Made by a program: the position numbers and the translations under genes. Below the pieces are notes generated by a model. It saw only the letters and a list, made by a program, of their open reading frames with translations. It was not told the DNA's origin and ran no database searches. DNA of 64,000 nucleotides from Saprospiraceae bacterium (lineage in GTDB: Bacteria; Bacteroidota; Bacteroidia; Chitinophagales; Saprospiraceae). This document shows, in pieces, positions 51,765-62,038 of the stretch. Every line of letters begins with the position of its first letter. Position 1 is the first letter of the stretch. Location of the stretch: contig JAIYCH010000062.1 of NCBI GenBank assembly GCA_027488135.1, forward strand, positions 42,091 through 106,090, given 5' to 3'.

Positions 51765-53048
51765 TTATACATAAGGCCAAACATGATGATGAGTTGCCTC
51801 TTCTGCATAGGGGTCATTCTTAGGGAATAAAGCAGCTTTACTTAAACTTCTAAGCGTAATGAATAGGTAAAGTGCCAAGAAACCTAACATAGTACCTACC
51901 TCCAGAAAACCAGGCATTGTAAAACCCATTTGAAAAGGAAGTGTGGTATCATGACCAGCAGCATGATGATGCCCAAGTGCTTCTAAAGCGGTATGTCTAA
52001 CTCCTGGTTTAATCATAAGAAAGAAATCGAGCCAATGACCTATAAAGACCATGATAGCCGCAAAGGCAAGAGGCCCAAATTTTCTTTTATTATCATTACG
52101 CATCAATACGAAGAAAGGTAATAGGAAGTTTATTAAAAGATTAGCATAAAACAAAGGTTTGTAATTTTGTAATCTTTCATAAAAATAAACGGTTTCTTCA
52201 CCAACGTTTGCATACCAAATAAGCATATATTGAGAAAACCACATGTAAGTCCAGAAAATACTAAATGCAAACAGGAGTTTACCAAGATCATGCATGTGAT
52301 CAGCTGTAATATGAGAAAAATAGCCTAAACTTTTAAGGTAAATCAAGGTCAAAATGGTTATTGCAATCATACTCACAAACCAACTAACTCCTGAATACCA
52401 GGCAAAAAGCGTGCTATACCAATGAGCATCTACAGACATTATCCATTGCCAAATGATAGCCGCACTTGAAAATCCTGCCAAAGGCATGAAAATAACAGAC
52501 CAAACCCTGATTTTCCTGTGATGTTTGAAATTATCAGCCTGCCCTTTACCATTTATATCTTCGTCCAAAGAAATTTTGCGAATATTGTAAGCAAAAAATG
52601 CCCACATACCTAGGATAATTAAGGTACTAAGCGTATACCAATACTTATTTAAAAAGGATGCTTTTCCTTTCATTACAGCATCTTTAGCCACTTCAGCATC
52701 GTCTGACCAATGGTATAAATGATGGAAATGTCCCCAAAGACCTAAAGCTACGATAAGCATTAATCCTAGACCAACCAAAATAAACTGCATATTCGCTTCC
52801 CAAATTCTTTTCATACCCACATACCATCCAGCCCATGCTGTAGTAAAAGCAGTAATAACGAATAGTGAAACGAATGAAATACCTGTAAAGAAGGTAGCAT
52901 TATGTAGGAAATTACTCCAAAAACGCGTGTGCAATGCATCATCGGAGAACCAAGTCAAAATAAGACAAAGTAATCCAAGACCCATGAAAGCAAATAATAC
53001 GTTTTTTTGTTTGGATGTAAAAGTAAATTGATTCATCACATTTGCCAT
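51765..53048 (-). CDS. actF: Alternative complex III subunit ActF (quinol:cytochrome c oxidoreductase)
   Basis: This 427-residue membrane protein has about ten helices and belongs to the ActC/ActF NrfD-like branch, though shorter: VFAFMGLGLLCLILTWF-like first helix, AWAGWYVGMKRIWEANMQFILVGLGL, IWQWIMSVDAHWYSTLFAWYSG and TYMWFSQYMLIWYANVGEETVYF. In the known structure ActF forms part of the membrane core. The C-terminus is His-rich (GHHHAAGHD and ATHHHVWPYV). It is the last act gene, 28 bases after actE. Confidence 0.93.
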   Translation of the reverse strand: MANVMNQFTFTSKQKNVLFAFMGLGLLCLILTWFSDDALHTRFWSNFLHNATFFTGISFVSLFVITAFTTAWAGWYVGMKRIWEANMQFILVGLGLMLIVALGLWGHFHHLYHWSDDAEVAKDAVMKGKASFLNKYWYTLSTLIILGMWAFFAYNIRKISLDEDINGKGQADNFKHHRKIRVWSVIFMPLAGFSSAAIIWQWIMSVDAHWYSTLFAWYSGVSWFVSMIAITILTLIYLKSLGYFSHITADHMHDLGKLLFAFSIFWTYMWFSQYMLIWYANVGEETVYFYERLQNYKPLFYANLLINFLLPFFVLMRNDNKRKFGPLAFAAIMVFIGHWLDFFLMIKPGVRHTALEALGHHHAAGHDTTLPFQMGFTMPGFLEVGTMLGFLALYLFITLRSLSKAALFPKNDPYAEEATHHHVWPYV

Positions 53049-53076
53049 TTAAGAAAGCAGATTTAATTATAGAAAA

Positions 53077-53904
53077 CTATTTAACTGAAACAGAAGCCAA
53101 TTGATTTTTCATTTTCAATGGCACACCAAATTCAGCATTTAAAGTATTCATTTTCTCGTTGTAAATTAATGTTTTAGAAGCTGCCTGTAAAGACCTGATA
53201 TAGTGAATTACCTGCCAGCGTTCTTCGAAACTTAATTTGTCAGCATAACCACCCATAACATTTTTACCATAAATGATACTGAAGTAATACCGACCATTGG
53301 AAGAGTTAATCAAATCGTCCAACAAAAAATTGGCAGGTGCCGCAGGATATTTACCCCCTGGATCGCCTGTGGCAGGATCAGCATCACGAACTAAATAACC
53401 AGCGCCATCCCCGGCTTCCCCATGACAGATACCACAATTAATTTCGTATAAATTCTTACCTACTTCCAATCCTTTTTTAGTAATAGGGAAAGGGTTAGAT
53501 TTAATTTCTGCTATGGCACGAAGTCTTTCATCTTCATTATCAGCATAATAAAAACCAACATGACCATTTACAGTAGTTGCCTGAGCATTCAACTGATTCT
53601 TTCCACGAATCATATCAATTTTTGACTGGTCTATTTCACCATTCGACATAGCACCACTATATCCGCGAGGGACTGTTCCATTTACTGGTTTTCCAGGAAC
53701 AGAAAGTGCTCTTCTTGATTTGGAACTCTCTTTATCCCAGGTATTATTAGATGAATAACCATACACATTGGCCTCATAAGCAATTACATGAGCCATATCA
53801 GGCATATATTCATGACCAGTCTTATTCTTACCAGCGGGTGAACAACTCACCATGAAAACAGAAAGAGACAATATCAAAACAACAAATTTTCTTATTGGTA
53901 TCAT
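53077..53904 (-). CDS. actE: Alternative complex III subunit ActE, monoheme cytochrome c lipoprotein
   Basis: I start it at ATG 53904, which yields a clear lipoprotein signal (MIPIRKFVVLILSLSVFMVSC, lipobox cysteine in VSCSP), giving about 275 residues; the longer frame overlaps actD. The heme motif CGICH occurs in GKNLYEINCGICHGEAGDGAGYLV and an axial Met is likely in the C-terminal half (NVMGGYADKLSFEERWQVIHYIRSLQ). ActE is the monoheme electron-exit subunit on the periplasmic side. It sits between actD and actF. Confidence 0.93.
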   Translation of the reverse strand: MIPIRKFVVLILSLSVFMVSCSPAGKNKTGHEYMPDMAHVIAYEANVYGYSSNNTWDKESSKSRRALSVPGKPVNGTVPRGYSGAMSNGEIDQSKIDMIRGKNQLNAQATTVNGHVGFYYADNEDERLRAIAEIKSNPFPITKKGLEVGKNLYEINCGICHGEAGDGAGYLVRDADPATGDPGGKYPAAPANFLLDDLINSSNGRYYFSIIYGKNVMGGYADKLSFEERWQVIHYIRSLQAASKTLIYNEKMNTLNAEFGVPLKMKNQLASVSVK

Positions 53905-53938
53905 ATACTTCTTTTTTAGAAGATAATAATCAGGTTTA

Positions 53939-54469
53939 TCAGATCGATTTAACATTAACTTCTTCAGCACCTGTATCGGTTAAAAACTGTCTTAGCGCTG
54001 CCTGCTTTGATTCATCAGCATTATCGACATCAAAAGCAATACAAAACTTATCATCTGTAATTCTGTCATCCAGCGTTGGATTATCTACACCAGGACCCAT
54101 ACCACAAATAGTGTAGAACGTAACCACCATACCTACGGAGGCAAAAAGAACTGTTACTTCGAAGGTAATAGGTATGAATGCAAGCGCGGAAAAATAAGGC
54201 TTACCACCGAATATAATTGGCCAATCTCTGGTAAACACCCAGGTCATGAATAAAAAGGCACTTAAACAGCCAATCAAACCATATATAAAACCTGCAATAT
54301 GGATACGGCTTTCTGTCAAGCCTAAAATATTATCAAGACCGTGAACCGGAAAAGGTGAATAAACATCCATTATCTCTAAATGATCTTCCTTAGCTTTTTT
54401 AACTGCGTGAAGCAGTATTTCCTCATCGTTATATAAACCGTAGAGTACTTGGGTTGATTCTTGTTTCAT
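53939..54469 (-). CDS. actD: Alternative complex III subunit ActD (DUF3341)
   Basis: This 176-residue protein matches DUF3341/ActD: LYGLYNDEEILLHAVKKAKEDHLEIMDVYSPFPVHGLDNILGL, two membrane helices (about residues 57-77 and 98-123), and TVLFASVGMVVTFY before GPGVDNPTLDDRITDDKFCIAFDV. It is a structural subunit. It lies between actC and actE, 29 bases after actC. Confidence 0.95.
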   Translation of the reverse strand: MKQESTQVLYGLYNDEEILLHAVKKAKEDHLEIMDVYSPFPVHGLDNILGLTESRIHIAGFIYGLIGCLSAFLFMTWVFTRDWPIIFGGKPYFSALAFIPITFEVTVLFASVGMVVTFYTICGMGPGVDNPTLDDRITDDKFCIAFDVDNADESKQAALRQFLTDTGAEEVNVKSI

Positions 54470-54498
54470 TTAAAATTTCTTTTTAGCGCAGACAATGC

Positions 54499-55908
54499 TT
54501 AATGATGTGTAGATTCTTTGTGAGCGTTATCATGTTTAATGTTTGGACCTACATACTGATCCCCTCCCGTTTTAAGAATTCCCTTGATTTCAGCTACAGC
54601 AACTACGGGAGCCACTCTCATGAAAACAAGATACAACGTAGAGAATAGACCCAATGTACCAATGAACAAACAAACCTCAACCCAAGATGGAGAATAGTAA
54701 CTCCAGCTGGAAGGCAGGTAATCTCTGGCCAACGTGGATGCGATGATAACAAAACGCTCGAACCACATACCGATGTTGATGAATATAGACATAAAGAAAG
54801 TAACCAGAATACTTCTTCTCATTTTCTTACTCCAGAAGATTTGAGGAGAGATAACATTACAACCCATCATACCTATGTAAGACCAGAAGTAAGGACCCAT
54901 TACCCTGTTATAAAAGGCAAATTGCTCATAAATATAGCCAGAATACCAGGCGATAAACAACTCTGTCAGGTAAGCAACACCAACGATGCTACCCGTTGCC
55001 AAAATAACCTTATTCATACTATCAATATGTTCTAAAGTAATATAGTCTTCCAGTTTTAGCACCTTTCTGGTCATTATCATTAGGGTTTGCACCATAGCAA
55101 ATCCTGAAAAGATTGCACCTGCAACGAAATAAGGAGGAAATATAGTGGTATGCCAACCAGGAATAACGGAGGTTGCGAAGTCGAAGGATACTATGGTATG
55201 AACTGATAGTACCAACGGAGTTGCTAATCCAGCTAATACCAAAGATAATGCTTCCCATCTTTGCCAGTGTTTTGCCGAGCCAGTCCATCCGAAAGATACA
55301 AAACTATAAATTTTTCTCCTTAGTCCCTTAGCCCGGTCTCTAACGGTTGCGAAGTCCGGAACAAGTCCAGTGTACCAGAAAAGTAATGAAACAGTGAAAT
55401 AAGTGGATATAGCGAATACGTCCCATAGAAGAGGTGAATTAAAGTTAACCCATAACGGGCCTCTTGTATTTGGATAAGGGAAGATGAAAAAACCAAGCCA
55501 TAATCTACCCATGTGAATCAGCGGAAACTGACCCGCACACATGACGGCAAAAATAGTCATTGCTTCAGCAGCTCTGTTTACACCTGTACGCCACTTTTGT
55601 CTAAAAAGTAATAAGATGGCAGAAATGAGCGTACCAGCGTGACCGATACCAACCCACCAAACAAAGTTGGTAATATCCCAACCCCAATTTATCGTTCTAT
55701 TCAAGTTCCAGGAACCAATACCTACCCAAATTGTCCAGGTAACGCTAAAAACATATAACGCTAATCCTGTTACGGCTACAATAAAAGCAATGACCCAAGC
55801 AGTCGTTGGGGTCCTTTCCGTAGGCCCACATATATCTTCGGTGATGGTATGGTAGGTCTTGCTCCCAGTAATTAAAGGTTCCCTAATCGCAGAAATAGGT
55901 GCACTCAT
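54499..55908 (-). CDS. actC: Alternative complex III subunit ActC (NrfD/PsrC-like)
   Basis: This 469-residue protein has about ten membrane helices of the NrfD/PsrC fold: VTWTIWVGIGSWNLNRTINWGWDITNFVWWVGIGHAGTLISAILLLF near residue 55 in pieces, then PLIHMGRLWLGFFIFPYPNTRGPLW, HTIVSFDFATSVIPGWHTTIFPPYFVAGAIFSGFAM and MNKVILATGSIVGVAYLTELFIAWYSG. It is thought to contain the menaquinol site of ACIII. The gene lies 46 bases after actB. Confidence 0.96.
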   Translation of the reverse strand: MSAPISAIREPLITGSKTYHTITEDICGPTERTPTTAWVIAFIVAVTGLALYVFSVTWTIWVGIGSWNLNRTINWGWDITNFVWWVGIGHAGTLISAILLLFRQKWRTGVNRAAEAMTIFAVMCAGQFPLIHMGRLWLGFFIFPYPNTRGPLWVNFNSPLLWDVFAISTYFTVSLLFWYTGLVPDFATVRDRAKGLRRKIYSFVSFGWTGSAKHWQRWEALSLVLAGLATPLVLSVHTIVSFDFATSVIPGWHTTIFPPYFVAGAIFSGFAMVQTLMIMTRKVLKLEDYITLEHIDSMNKVILATGSIVGVAYLTELFIAWYSGYIYEQFAFYNRVMGPYFWSYIGMMGCNVISPQIFWSKKMRRSILVTFFMSIFINIGMWFERFVIIASTLARDYLPSSWSYYSPSWVEVCLFIGTLGLFSTLYLVFMRVAPVVAVAEIKGILKTGGDQYVGPNIKHDNAHKESTHH

Positions 55909-55954
55909 GAGTTATATTTTAAAGTAATCAACATATGATGGCTAACCATTTATA

Positions 55955-58900
55955 TTAAGCGTCTAAATTTTCGCTGCGGTTAATAACCTTAGCAGTATAA
56001 TTTACAGAAGAACGAACGCCAATTTCTTCCAACACAATATAGTTTAGTGGATTATCTAATTTCTTAGATAAATCACCTGACTTATTATTTCTGTCACCAA
56101 AAACAATAGCTCCTGTAGGACAAGCTGTTTGACAAGCCGTTCTTACATCGTTATCTTGTAAGGCACGACCTTCTTTTTTAGCTGTCAATTTACCCTCTTG
56201 TAATCTTTGAACACAGAAGCTACATTTTTCAATAACACCTCTTGAACGCACGGTTACATCAGGATTTAACACCATCCTTGTTAAGTTGTCAGCGCCAAAC
56301 GGAAGTGATTCATTACCAATCGTAGGCTCATTTATGGCAAACATATCCGCCTTAGTATAATCCAGCCAATTAAAGCGTCTTACCTTATAAGGACAATTGT
56401 TAGCACAATAACGAGTACCAATACAACGATTGTAAGTCATCTGATTAAGACCCTCAGAACTATGAGGCGTAGCAGCAACAGGACAAACATTTTCGCAAGG
56501 CGCATTATCACAATGTTGACACATCATGGGTTGATACACCGTATTTGGGTTTTCATACTCACCAAAGAAATATCTGTCAATGCGCAACCAACTCATCTCA
56601 TGATGCCTTCCTACCTCTCTTTTACCTACAACGGGAACATTGTTTTCAGCCATACAAGCTACTGAACAAGCTCCACATCCGATGCATGCATTTAAATCGA
56701 TATGCATAGCCCACCAATGCCCTTGAGAATAAACATTATCAACAAATTCATTGATTGGATAGAGCGTTTTGCTATTTAATTCCGCAGCCTCTGCTCTCTT
56801 CTCTTCTACATGATGAACCAACTCACTTAATTCATCTAAATTACCTTTATAAATAATAGATCTATCTACGATACCACCCTGATATCCAGAGCCAATGGTC
56901 ATAGAAGTCTTTTCATCTACATTTAAGGTTTCACCTGATTTAGGATCCTTACCGGTAACCCCCATCGCGTGATGATATTGTACGCACGCAAATAAATCTT
57001 CTTTATCTACAGGATCACTTACTTTAGTTTTTGTTGCATAATACTGAGTATTTCCCTGCGCATCTACAGATAACCAAGGATAAACATTTGTGCCAACATT
57101 ATTGCCCAGGGCTTTTCCCATGTAACCTGTTACGGTACGACCATAACCTATAGCAAGTCCAACAGTATCTTCTAATTGTCCAAATTGTCTTACGGCAGTT
57201 ACAGCTTGTTTAGTTCCATTTACCTCTAAATCGACAATATCAGCTTCACCGTAAATTTCACGGGGATTAATATTATTTAAGGAAGAAATTTTATTTCCAC
57301 CCTCCCACTTAACGGGAACGGCAAGATAATTTCCCCAGGAAGTCCTGGAAACGGGATCTGCTAATTCAGAAAGCCAAGGGTTGTTTGCATATTGCCCACC
57401 ACCCATATTTACTGTTTCAAAAAACGAAATTTCTAAAGCGTTTTGAACTGGTTTTCTTACTTGAGAAGCCGCCTTTTGAACATCTCCGTTAAATGAAGGT
57501 ACTGAGGTCAAAGCCAAAGGTGCTTCATAAATACCGTCATGAAGACAATTGTCCCAAAAAGCCCGGAAAATAGCAAACCTGCTTTGTGTTGGAAAAACAG
57601 ATGTTTCCCAATGCTTCATCAGATAATCTAATGCAGGTTGTTCCGACGCTGCATCTATTGCAGCACTTTTTGCCCAGGTAAGCAAAGATACCTCTGTTTG
57701 ACGTGTGTCAAACAATGGAGATATTGTAGGTTGAATTAGACTGTAATGACCTTTTTTAGGTTGAGCATCTCCCCAACTCTCTAAGAAATGATGCGTTGGC
57801 GTGACATAATCACATATAGCCGCTGTTTCATTAGGAACAGTAGAGAATGATACTTTTAATTTAACTTTCTTAGACAGAGTGGCAAATTCCTCAGCGCGAG
57901 GTATATCCCAGGCAGGATTAGCACCGTCCATAAAGAAGAGAGCATCCACCTTGCCAGATTTCATTTCTGAAATCAGATCATTCACTGATTTATCAATACC
58001 TTGTCTTTGCAATGAAGCATTGGCAAAATCAATGGTTGCACCATAATTTCCCAACAAATAATTGATTGCATTAACTAAGGTTTGTTCACCTACATTGTTT
58101 GAACCAGACACAACCAACGATTTACCCTTTGCATTGAAAAGAGTCGTTGCCAGTGTTTTGAATTTCTTTGCCTTTTCAGCGGCTAATGATGGACCACTCT
58201 GAGAAGGTAATCCTGCCAAAACAGCCAAGGCATTATATAGAGAAAGAATGGCTGCACCCTGTTCAGAAGGTTTAACCATAATTCTATTATCTGCATTAGA
58301 ACCAGTCAAGCTCATGTGGCTTTCCACCTGAATATGTTTGGACATTTTAGGATTTTTCAAATCCTCAATTCGTCTATTTTTTACATATTGGGTAGCAAAC
58401 TCGATAGGAGAAACCCAGGTACCAAGGAAATCAGCTTCAAAAGAGACAATAACCTCTGCATTTTGAAACTGATAATTAGGCACTACAGCCTCACCGAAAC
58501 AAGCTTCGTTAGCCTGAATTAAAGCAGATGCAGAAATAGCATCATAAGTTACTACACGAGTGTTCGGAAATGCGATAGTAAAATCAGCTATCGCTTTTTT
58601 TGTTGTTGGGCTTTGAATGGTTGGAGAAACAATCCTTATTTGACTTGTTGTATTCAGGGCGGCCATAATTTCCGCATCAATCACCTCCCAGCCTGGACCT
58701 TTTTTATTCCTGGATGCAGGCTTTTCAATCTGACCATTCTTCACTCTGAATGCACTGGCAATTCTACTTGTGTCATAGAGACTTAGCACACTGGCTTGTG
58801 CTCTGGCACTTGTTCCTCCTTTAGATACAGATGAAAGAGAGTTGCCCTCAATTTTAATAGGACGACCTTCTCTTGTTTTAACTAAAATGGAGCAATAATC

Positions 58901-59209
58901 CCCACCTTGAGCAAAGGATGAGGCATAATAGGTAGCTATACCTGGTACGATGGCATCCGGTTTAATAACATACGGAATGGCCTTTCTTACAGGAATTTCA
59001 CAACTTGCAGCCACGGTAGCCGCACCAAGACCAAAACCAAGATATTTCAAGAAATCACGACGATTACTATTCAAATCTACCTGACTTGGGTCTTCCAACT
59101 GTTGAACCACAGTTAGACTATGAAATTCTTGATTTGATTCGCTTAGGTATGCAGGATCGTTTGCTATTTGAGCATCACCAATCCAGACTTCATTCGATTT
59201 ATTCTTCAT
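55955..59209 (-). CDS. actB: Alternative complex III subunit ActB, molybdopterin-oxidoreductase-like with four Fe-S sites
   Basis: This 1084-residue protein is the fused ActB. Near residue 50 a Tat-type RRDFLKYLGFGLG signal leads to AASCEIP, which also looks like a lipobox. A large domain follows that resembles molybdopterin oxidoreductase but lacks cofactor binding in the family. The C-terminal third carries ferredoxin-type clusters: CIGCGACSVACMAENN, CQHCDNAPCENVCPVAAT, CIGTRYCANNCPYKVRRFNW and CSFCVQRLQEGK with CQTACPTGA. It passes electrons toward ActA hemes. It lies between actA and actC in one operon. Confidence 0.96.
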   Translation of the reverse strand: MKNKSNEVWIGDAQIANDPAYLSESNQEFHSLTVVQQLEDPSQVDLNSNRRDFLKYLGFGLGAATVAASCEIPVRKAIPYVIKPDAIVPGIATYYASSFAQGGDYCSILVKTREGRPIKIEGNSLSSVSKGGTSARAQASVLSLYDTSRIASAFRVKNGQIEKPASRNKKGPGWEVIDAEIMAALNTTSQIRIVSPTIQSPTTKKAIADFTIAFPNTRVVTYDAISASALIQANEACFGEAVVPNYQFQNAEVIVSFEADFLGTWVSPIEFATQYVKNRRIEDLKNPKMSKHIQVESHMSLTGSNADNRIMVKPSEQGAAILSLYNALAVLAGLPSQSGPSLAAEKAKKFKTLATTLFNAKGKSLVVSGSNNVGEQTLVNAINYLLGNYGATIDFANASLQRQGIDKSVNDLISEMKSGKVDALFFMDGANPAWDIPRAEEFATLSKKVKLKVSFSTVPNETAAICDYVTPTHHFLESWGDAQPKKGHYSLIQPTISPLFDTRQTEVSLLTWAKSAAIDAASEQPALDYLMKHWETSVFPTQSRFAIFRAFWDNCLHDGIYEAPLALTSVPSFNGDVQKAASQVRKPVQNALEISFFETVNMGGGQYANNPWLSELADPVSRTSWGNYLAVPVKWEGGNKISSLNNINPREIYGEADIVDLEVNGTKQAVTAVRQFGQLEDTVGLAIGYGRTVTGYMGKALGNNVGTNVYPWLSVDAQGNTQYYATKTKVSDPVDKEDLFACVQYHHAMGVTGKDPKSGETLNVDEKTSMTIGSGYQGGIVDRSIIYKGNLDELSELVHHVEEKRAEAAELNSKTLYPINEFVDNVYSQGHWWAMHIDLNACIGCGACSVACMAENNVPVVGKREVGRHHEMSWLRIDRYFFGEYENPNTVYQPMMCQHCDNAPCENVCPVAATPHSSEGLNQMTYNRCIGTRYCANNCPYKVRRFNWLDYTKADMFAINEPTIGNESLPFGADNLTRMVLNPDVTVRSRGVIEKCSFCVQRLQEGKLTAKKEGRALQDNDVRTACQTACPTGAIVFGDRNNKSGDLSKKLDNPLNYIVLEEIGVRSSVNYTAKVINRSENLDA

Positions 59210-59261
59210 TTTATGCGGAAAATAAGCATTTGGAGAAATAATTTTTTAGGACAATTTGATT

Positions 59262-60734
59262 TTAGTAGTGGCATTTCTGGCACTCCAGGCCACCTATCTC
59301 CTCTACTGTCACCTTATCTCTTTCACCTTTGGCCATTTGCTTGTGCATGCGCTCATAAGATTGGTAGTAAGGATTATCAGCAAATTTCACTTCCGTTTTT
59401 CTGTGGCAATTGATACACCAACCCATAGATAAAGGAGAAAACTGGTGAACCTCATCCATTGTCTGCACGGGTCCATGGCAATTTTGACAAGCTACTTTAC
59501 CAACGGTAACGTGTTGAGCATGATTGAAATAAGCATGGTCAGGTAAATTATGGATTCTCACCCATTCGATAGGACCCTGAACTTTATAATCCCCGGTCTT
59601 TTTATCTGTTAAAGAAGTGACGATAGCATCCCACTGATTTTCTATTAATGACTCACCCTCTTCATCTATAGTTCCTTTTTCTTGTACATAAGAGTCAGCG
59701 AACCATTTTTTGAAAATTCGCTCAATTTTAGCTTTGCTTAAATTGTCATAATTTTCTATATACTGATCTGTATTAGGGTTATAACCAATGGAAGCATATA
59801 TTTTTGAAATTTCAGCTGTCCCATATTGTGAACCTACTTTAATTGCCTTATGACAATTCATACAAGTATTAGCTGCTGGAATCACACTCTGCTTACTTCT
59901 TCTTGCACCGTCATGACAATATTGACAATCTATTTTATGTAAACCAGAGTGCGTAGCATGAGAAAACTTGATGGGTTGTGTTGGCTGGTAACCTTGTTGT
60001 CTTCCCAGATTGATAGCGTTATTTACCGTAGTATAACCACCTAAGACAACAAGAGCAAACAGAACAAATCCGATGACACCTTTACCCGTAACAATCTCCA
60101 TCAGGGTTTTCCTTTTAGCGTCGGTATTACCTTCGCTAACTTGAACCATAAAATTAAGATTGGATAAGATTCTCGAGAGAATAACTGCCAATAAAATTAA
60201 AATACCCGTAAGAAGAATATATAGATTGGTGTTATCAGCAGGTTCCACCGCCGCCGTTGTTCCAGTCGTTCCTCCTGCTGTTGACACTGGATTTGCACCA
60301 TTAACGTGAACATCCTGTATGTAACCTAAGATATTGTCAATTTCACTATCAGTTAGTGAAGTAAAACTAGTCATAATAGTAGGCTTCCATTCGTTCCAAA
60401 GCTCAACCGCTCTGGGGTGACCACTATTAATCATCGCCTGAGAATTTCTTATCCAGGAATACAAATCTTCTTTGGGATAAGCAGCCCAACGTTCTTGAAC
60501 ACCACCCAAAGCTGGACCAGTAAGCTTATCCTTCATATTTTTATTATGACAGGAAGCACATTGGTTTTTAAATAAGGTTTTACCTGCAGCAATATCAACA
60601 CTCGCAGGCGCAGCCGCAGTAGCCGCGGCGGCAGGCATAGCTGCATCCTGGGAGGATACAGGAAAATATTGTAACAGTAATACACCTGTCAGAAAGAAAA
60701 CACGCAACATCGATTTAAAAATCATTTTATTCAC
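59262..60734 (-). CDS. actA: Alternative complex III subunit ActA, multiheme cytochrome c
   Basis: This 490-residue protein has a signal peptide and six CxxCH motifs: CASCH at residues 59-63 in a separate N-terminal cytochrome c-like domain, then two membrane helices (about residues 165-185 and 210-230), then CQYCH, CMNCH, CQNCH, CINCH and CQKCH in the C-terminal domain. The N-terminal domain ends about residue 135 (TSLTDSEIDNILGYIQDVH), typical of a class I fold. It relays electrons within complex III. It is first in the operon; a -7 box lies 57 bases upstream. Confidence 0.95.
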   Translation of the reverse strand: MNKMIFKSMLRVFFLTGVLLLQYFPVSSQDAAMPAAAATAAAPASVDIAAGKTLFKNQCASCHNKNMKDKLTGPALGGVQERWAAYPKEDLYSWIRNSQAMINSGHPRAVELWNEWKPTIMTSFTSLTDSEIDNILGYIQDVHVNGANPVSTAGGTTGTTAAVEPADNTNLYILLTGILILLAVILSRILSNLNFMVQVSEGNTDAKRKTLMEIVTGKGVIGFVLFALVVLGGYTTVNNAINLGRQQGYQPTQPIKFSHATHSGLHKIDCQYCHDGARRSKQSVIPAANTCMNCHKAIKVGSQYGTAEISKIYASIGYNPNTDQYIENYDNLSKAKIERIFKKWFADSYVQEKGTIDEEGESLIENQWDAIVTSLTDKKTGDYKVQGPIEWVRIHNLPDHAYFNHAQHVTVGKVACQNCHGPVQTMDEVHQFSPLSMGWCINCHRKTEVKFADNPYYQSYERMHKQMAKGERDKVTVEEIGGLECQKCHY

Positions 60735-61036
60735 AGTTTGGAATTCAGAATTGTTTCTAAGTGAAATGAAATGTCATTTTTTTGTCACCGCAAATATATT
60801 AAGCCTAACTTGTTTTACCATGCTTTTTTAAGAACTATTCACTATTTAGATAAATTCTAAATAATTAATGATGATTTTTATCCTTTTAATAAATTATATA
60901 TGGTAAAACAGCCAAATTAATAGCTAATCATCAAAATAAACACCTCTTTGGACTATAATATTTTGAAATAATAATATATACGAAATATTATTTTATAATA
61001 ATAAATTATATATGTATTTAATTGTCTATCATAGTT
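60735..61036. other. AT-rich gap with the act operon promoter
   Basis: A minus-strand -7 box TATATTTG lies at 60798-60791, with no clear -33 element. The rest, to the end of thyA at 61037, is AT-rich (60880-61020 is nearly all A/T) and shows no gene or clear hairpin. Confidence 0.55.
60791..60798 (-). promoter_or_regulatory. -7 box of the act operon
   Basis: TATATTTG on the minus strand matches the Bacteroidota -7 consensus TAnnTTTG and lies 57 bases before the actA start. The -33 element is weak. Confidence 0.55.
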
Positions 61037-61942
61037 TTACACAGATACATCTGCTTTTATCGCTGCATGTGGGTGATAACCTTCTAAAGTTATATCAGAA
61101 AAATCAAACTGGAACAAGTCATTTACCTTTTCATTTAGTGAAATGGTGGGTAATTCCTTGGGTGTTCTGGACAGTTGTTCCTCAATCTGGAGGAGGTGGT
61201 TATTATATATATGTGCATCGCCAAAGGTATGAATGAAATTACCTGGCCGCAACTGTGTAACATGAGCGATGAGATGAGTTAGTAACGCATAAGAGGCAAT
61301 ATTAAAAGGTACACCTAAAAACACATCGGCAGATCGCTGATAAAGCTGACAACTTAACTTACCTTCTGACACATAAAACTGAAATAAGGTATGGCAGGGA
61401 GGTAATCCACTTTTTATCATTCCGGGTATATCAACAGGATTCCAAGCAGAAACTATAAGTCTTCTGGAATCTGGATTGGACTTAATATCAGCTATAACCT
61501 GAGATAGCTGATCTATGCCACCAAAATTTCGCCATTGTTTTCCATACACTGGTCCAAGGTCGCCCCATTGGTCTGCAAAATCCTTATTATCCAAAATAAG
61601 CTGAACGAATTCGCTCATTTTATCTTTCCATTTTGTTGAATATTTAGGAAAATCAGACGCCCAACCATTTTTTTCAATCCAATACTGAAATGGCCATTCA
61701 TTCCAGATACTTATTCCCTTTTGAACGAGCGGTCTTATATTAGTTTCCCCTTTTATGAACCAAAGCAGTTCTTCTGCCAACCACCTAAAAGCAACTCTTT
61801 TAGTCGTTAGTAAGGGAAAACCCTCCTCAAGATTTATCTTCATTTGGTACCCAAAAATACTTTTCGTACCTGTTCCCGTCCTATCCATTTTTTCAACGCC
61901 TTCCTTTAAAATGTGCTGGAGTAAGTCGTGATAAGCTTTCAT
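61037..61942 (-). CDS. thyA: Thymidylate synthase
   Basis: The protein starts at ATG 61942 ([15 protein letters not shown]); the frame to 61999 is AT-rich and not homologous, so it is excluded. Length is 301 residues. ThyA methylates dUMP to dTMP using methylenetetrahydrofolate. Motifs are [14 protein letters not shown], the active-site cysteine in [34 protein letters not shown] and [10 protein letters not shown]. It is longer than the 264-residue E. coli enzyme because of an insert around [20 protein letters not shown], as in some other bacteria. It is divergent from the amidohydrolase gene. Confidence 0.97.
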   Translation of the reverse strand: MKAYHDLLQHILKEGVEKMDRTGTGTKSIFGYQMKINLEEGFPLLTTKRVAFRWLAEELLWFIKGETNIRPLVQKGISIWNEWPFQYWIEKNGWASDFPKYSTKWKDKMSEFVQLILDNKDFADQWGDLGPVYGKQWRNFGGIDQLSQVIADIKSNPDSRRLIVSAWNPVDIPGMIKSGLPPCHTLFQFYVSEGKLSCQLYQRSADVFLGVPFNIASYALLTHLIAHVTQLRPGNFIHTFGDAHIYNNHLLQIEEQLSRTPKELPTISLNEKVNDLFQFDFSDITLEGYHPHAAIKADVSV

Positions 61943-62038
61943 AACAATTGCATTTGAAGAAATAAAAATTTTAAAATCAAAAAAAAACAATGATAACAAT
62001 ATAATTTAATAATTTGCCTAACAAATAATTTTAAAGTT

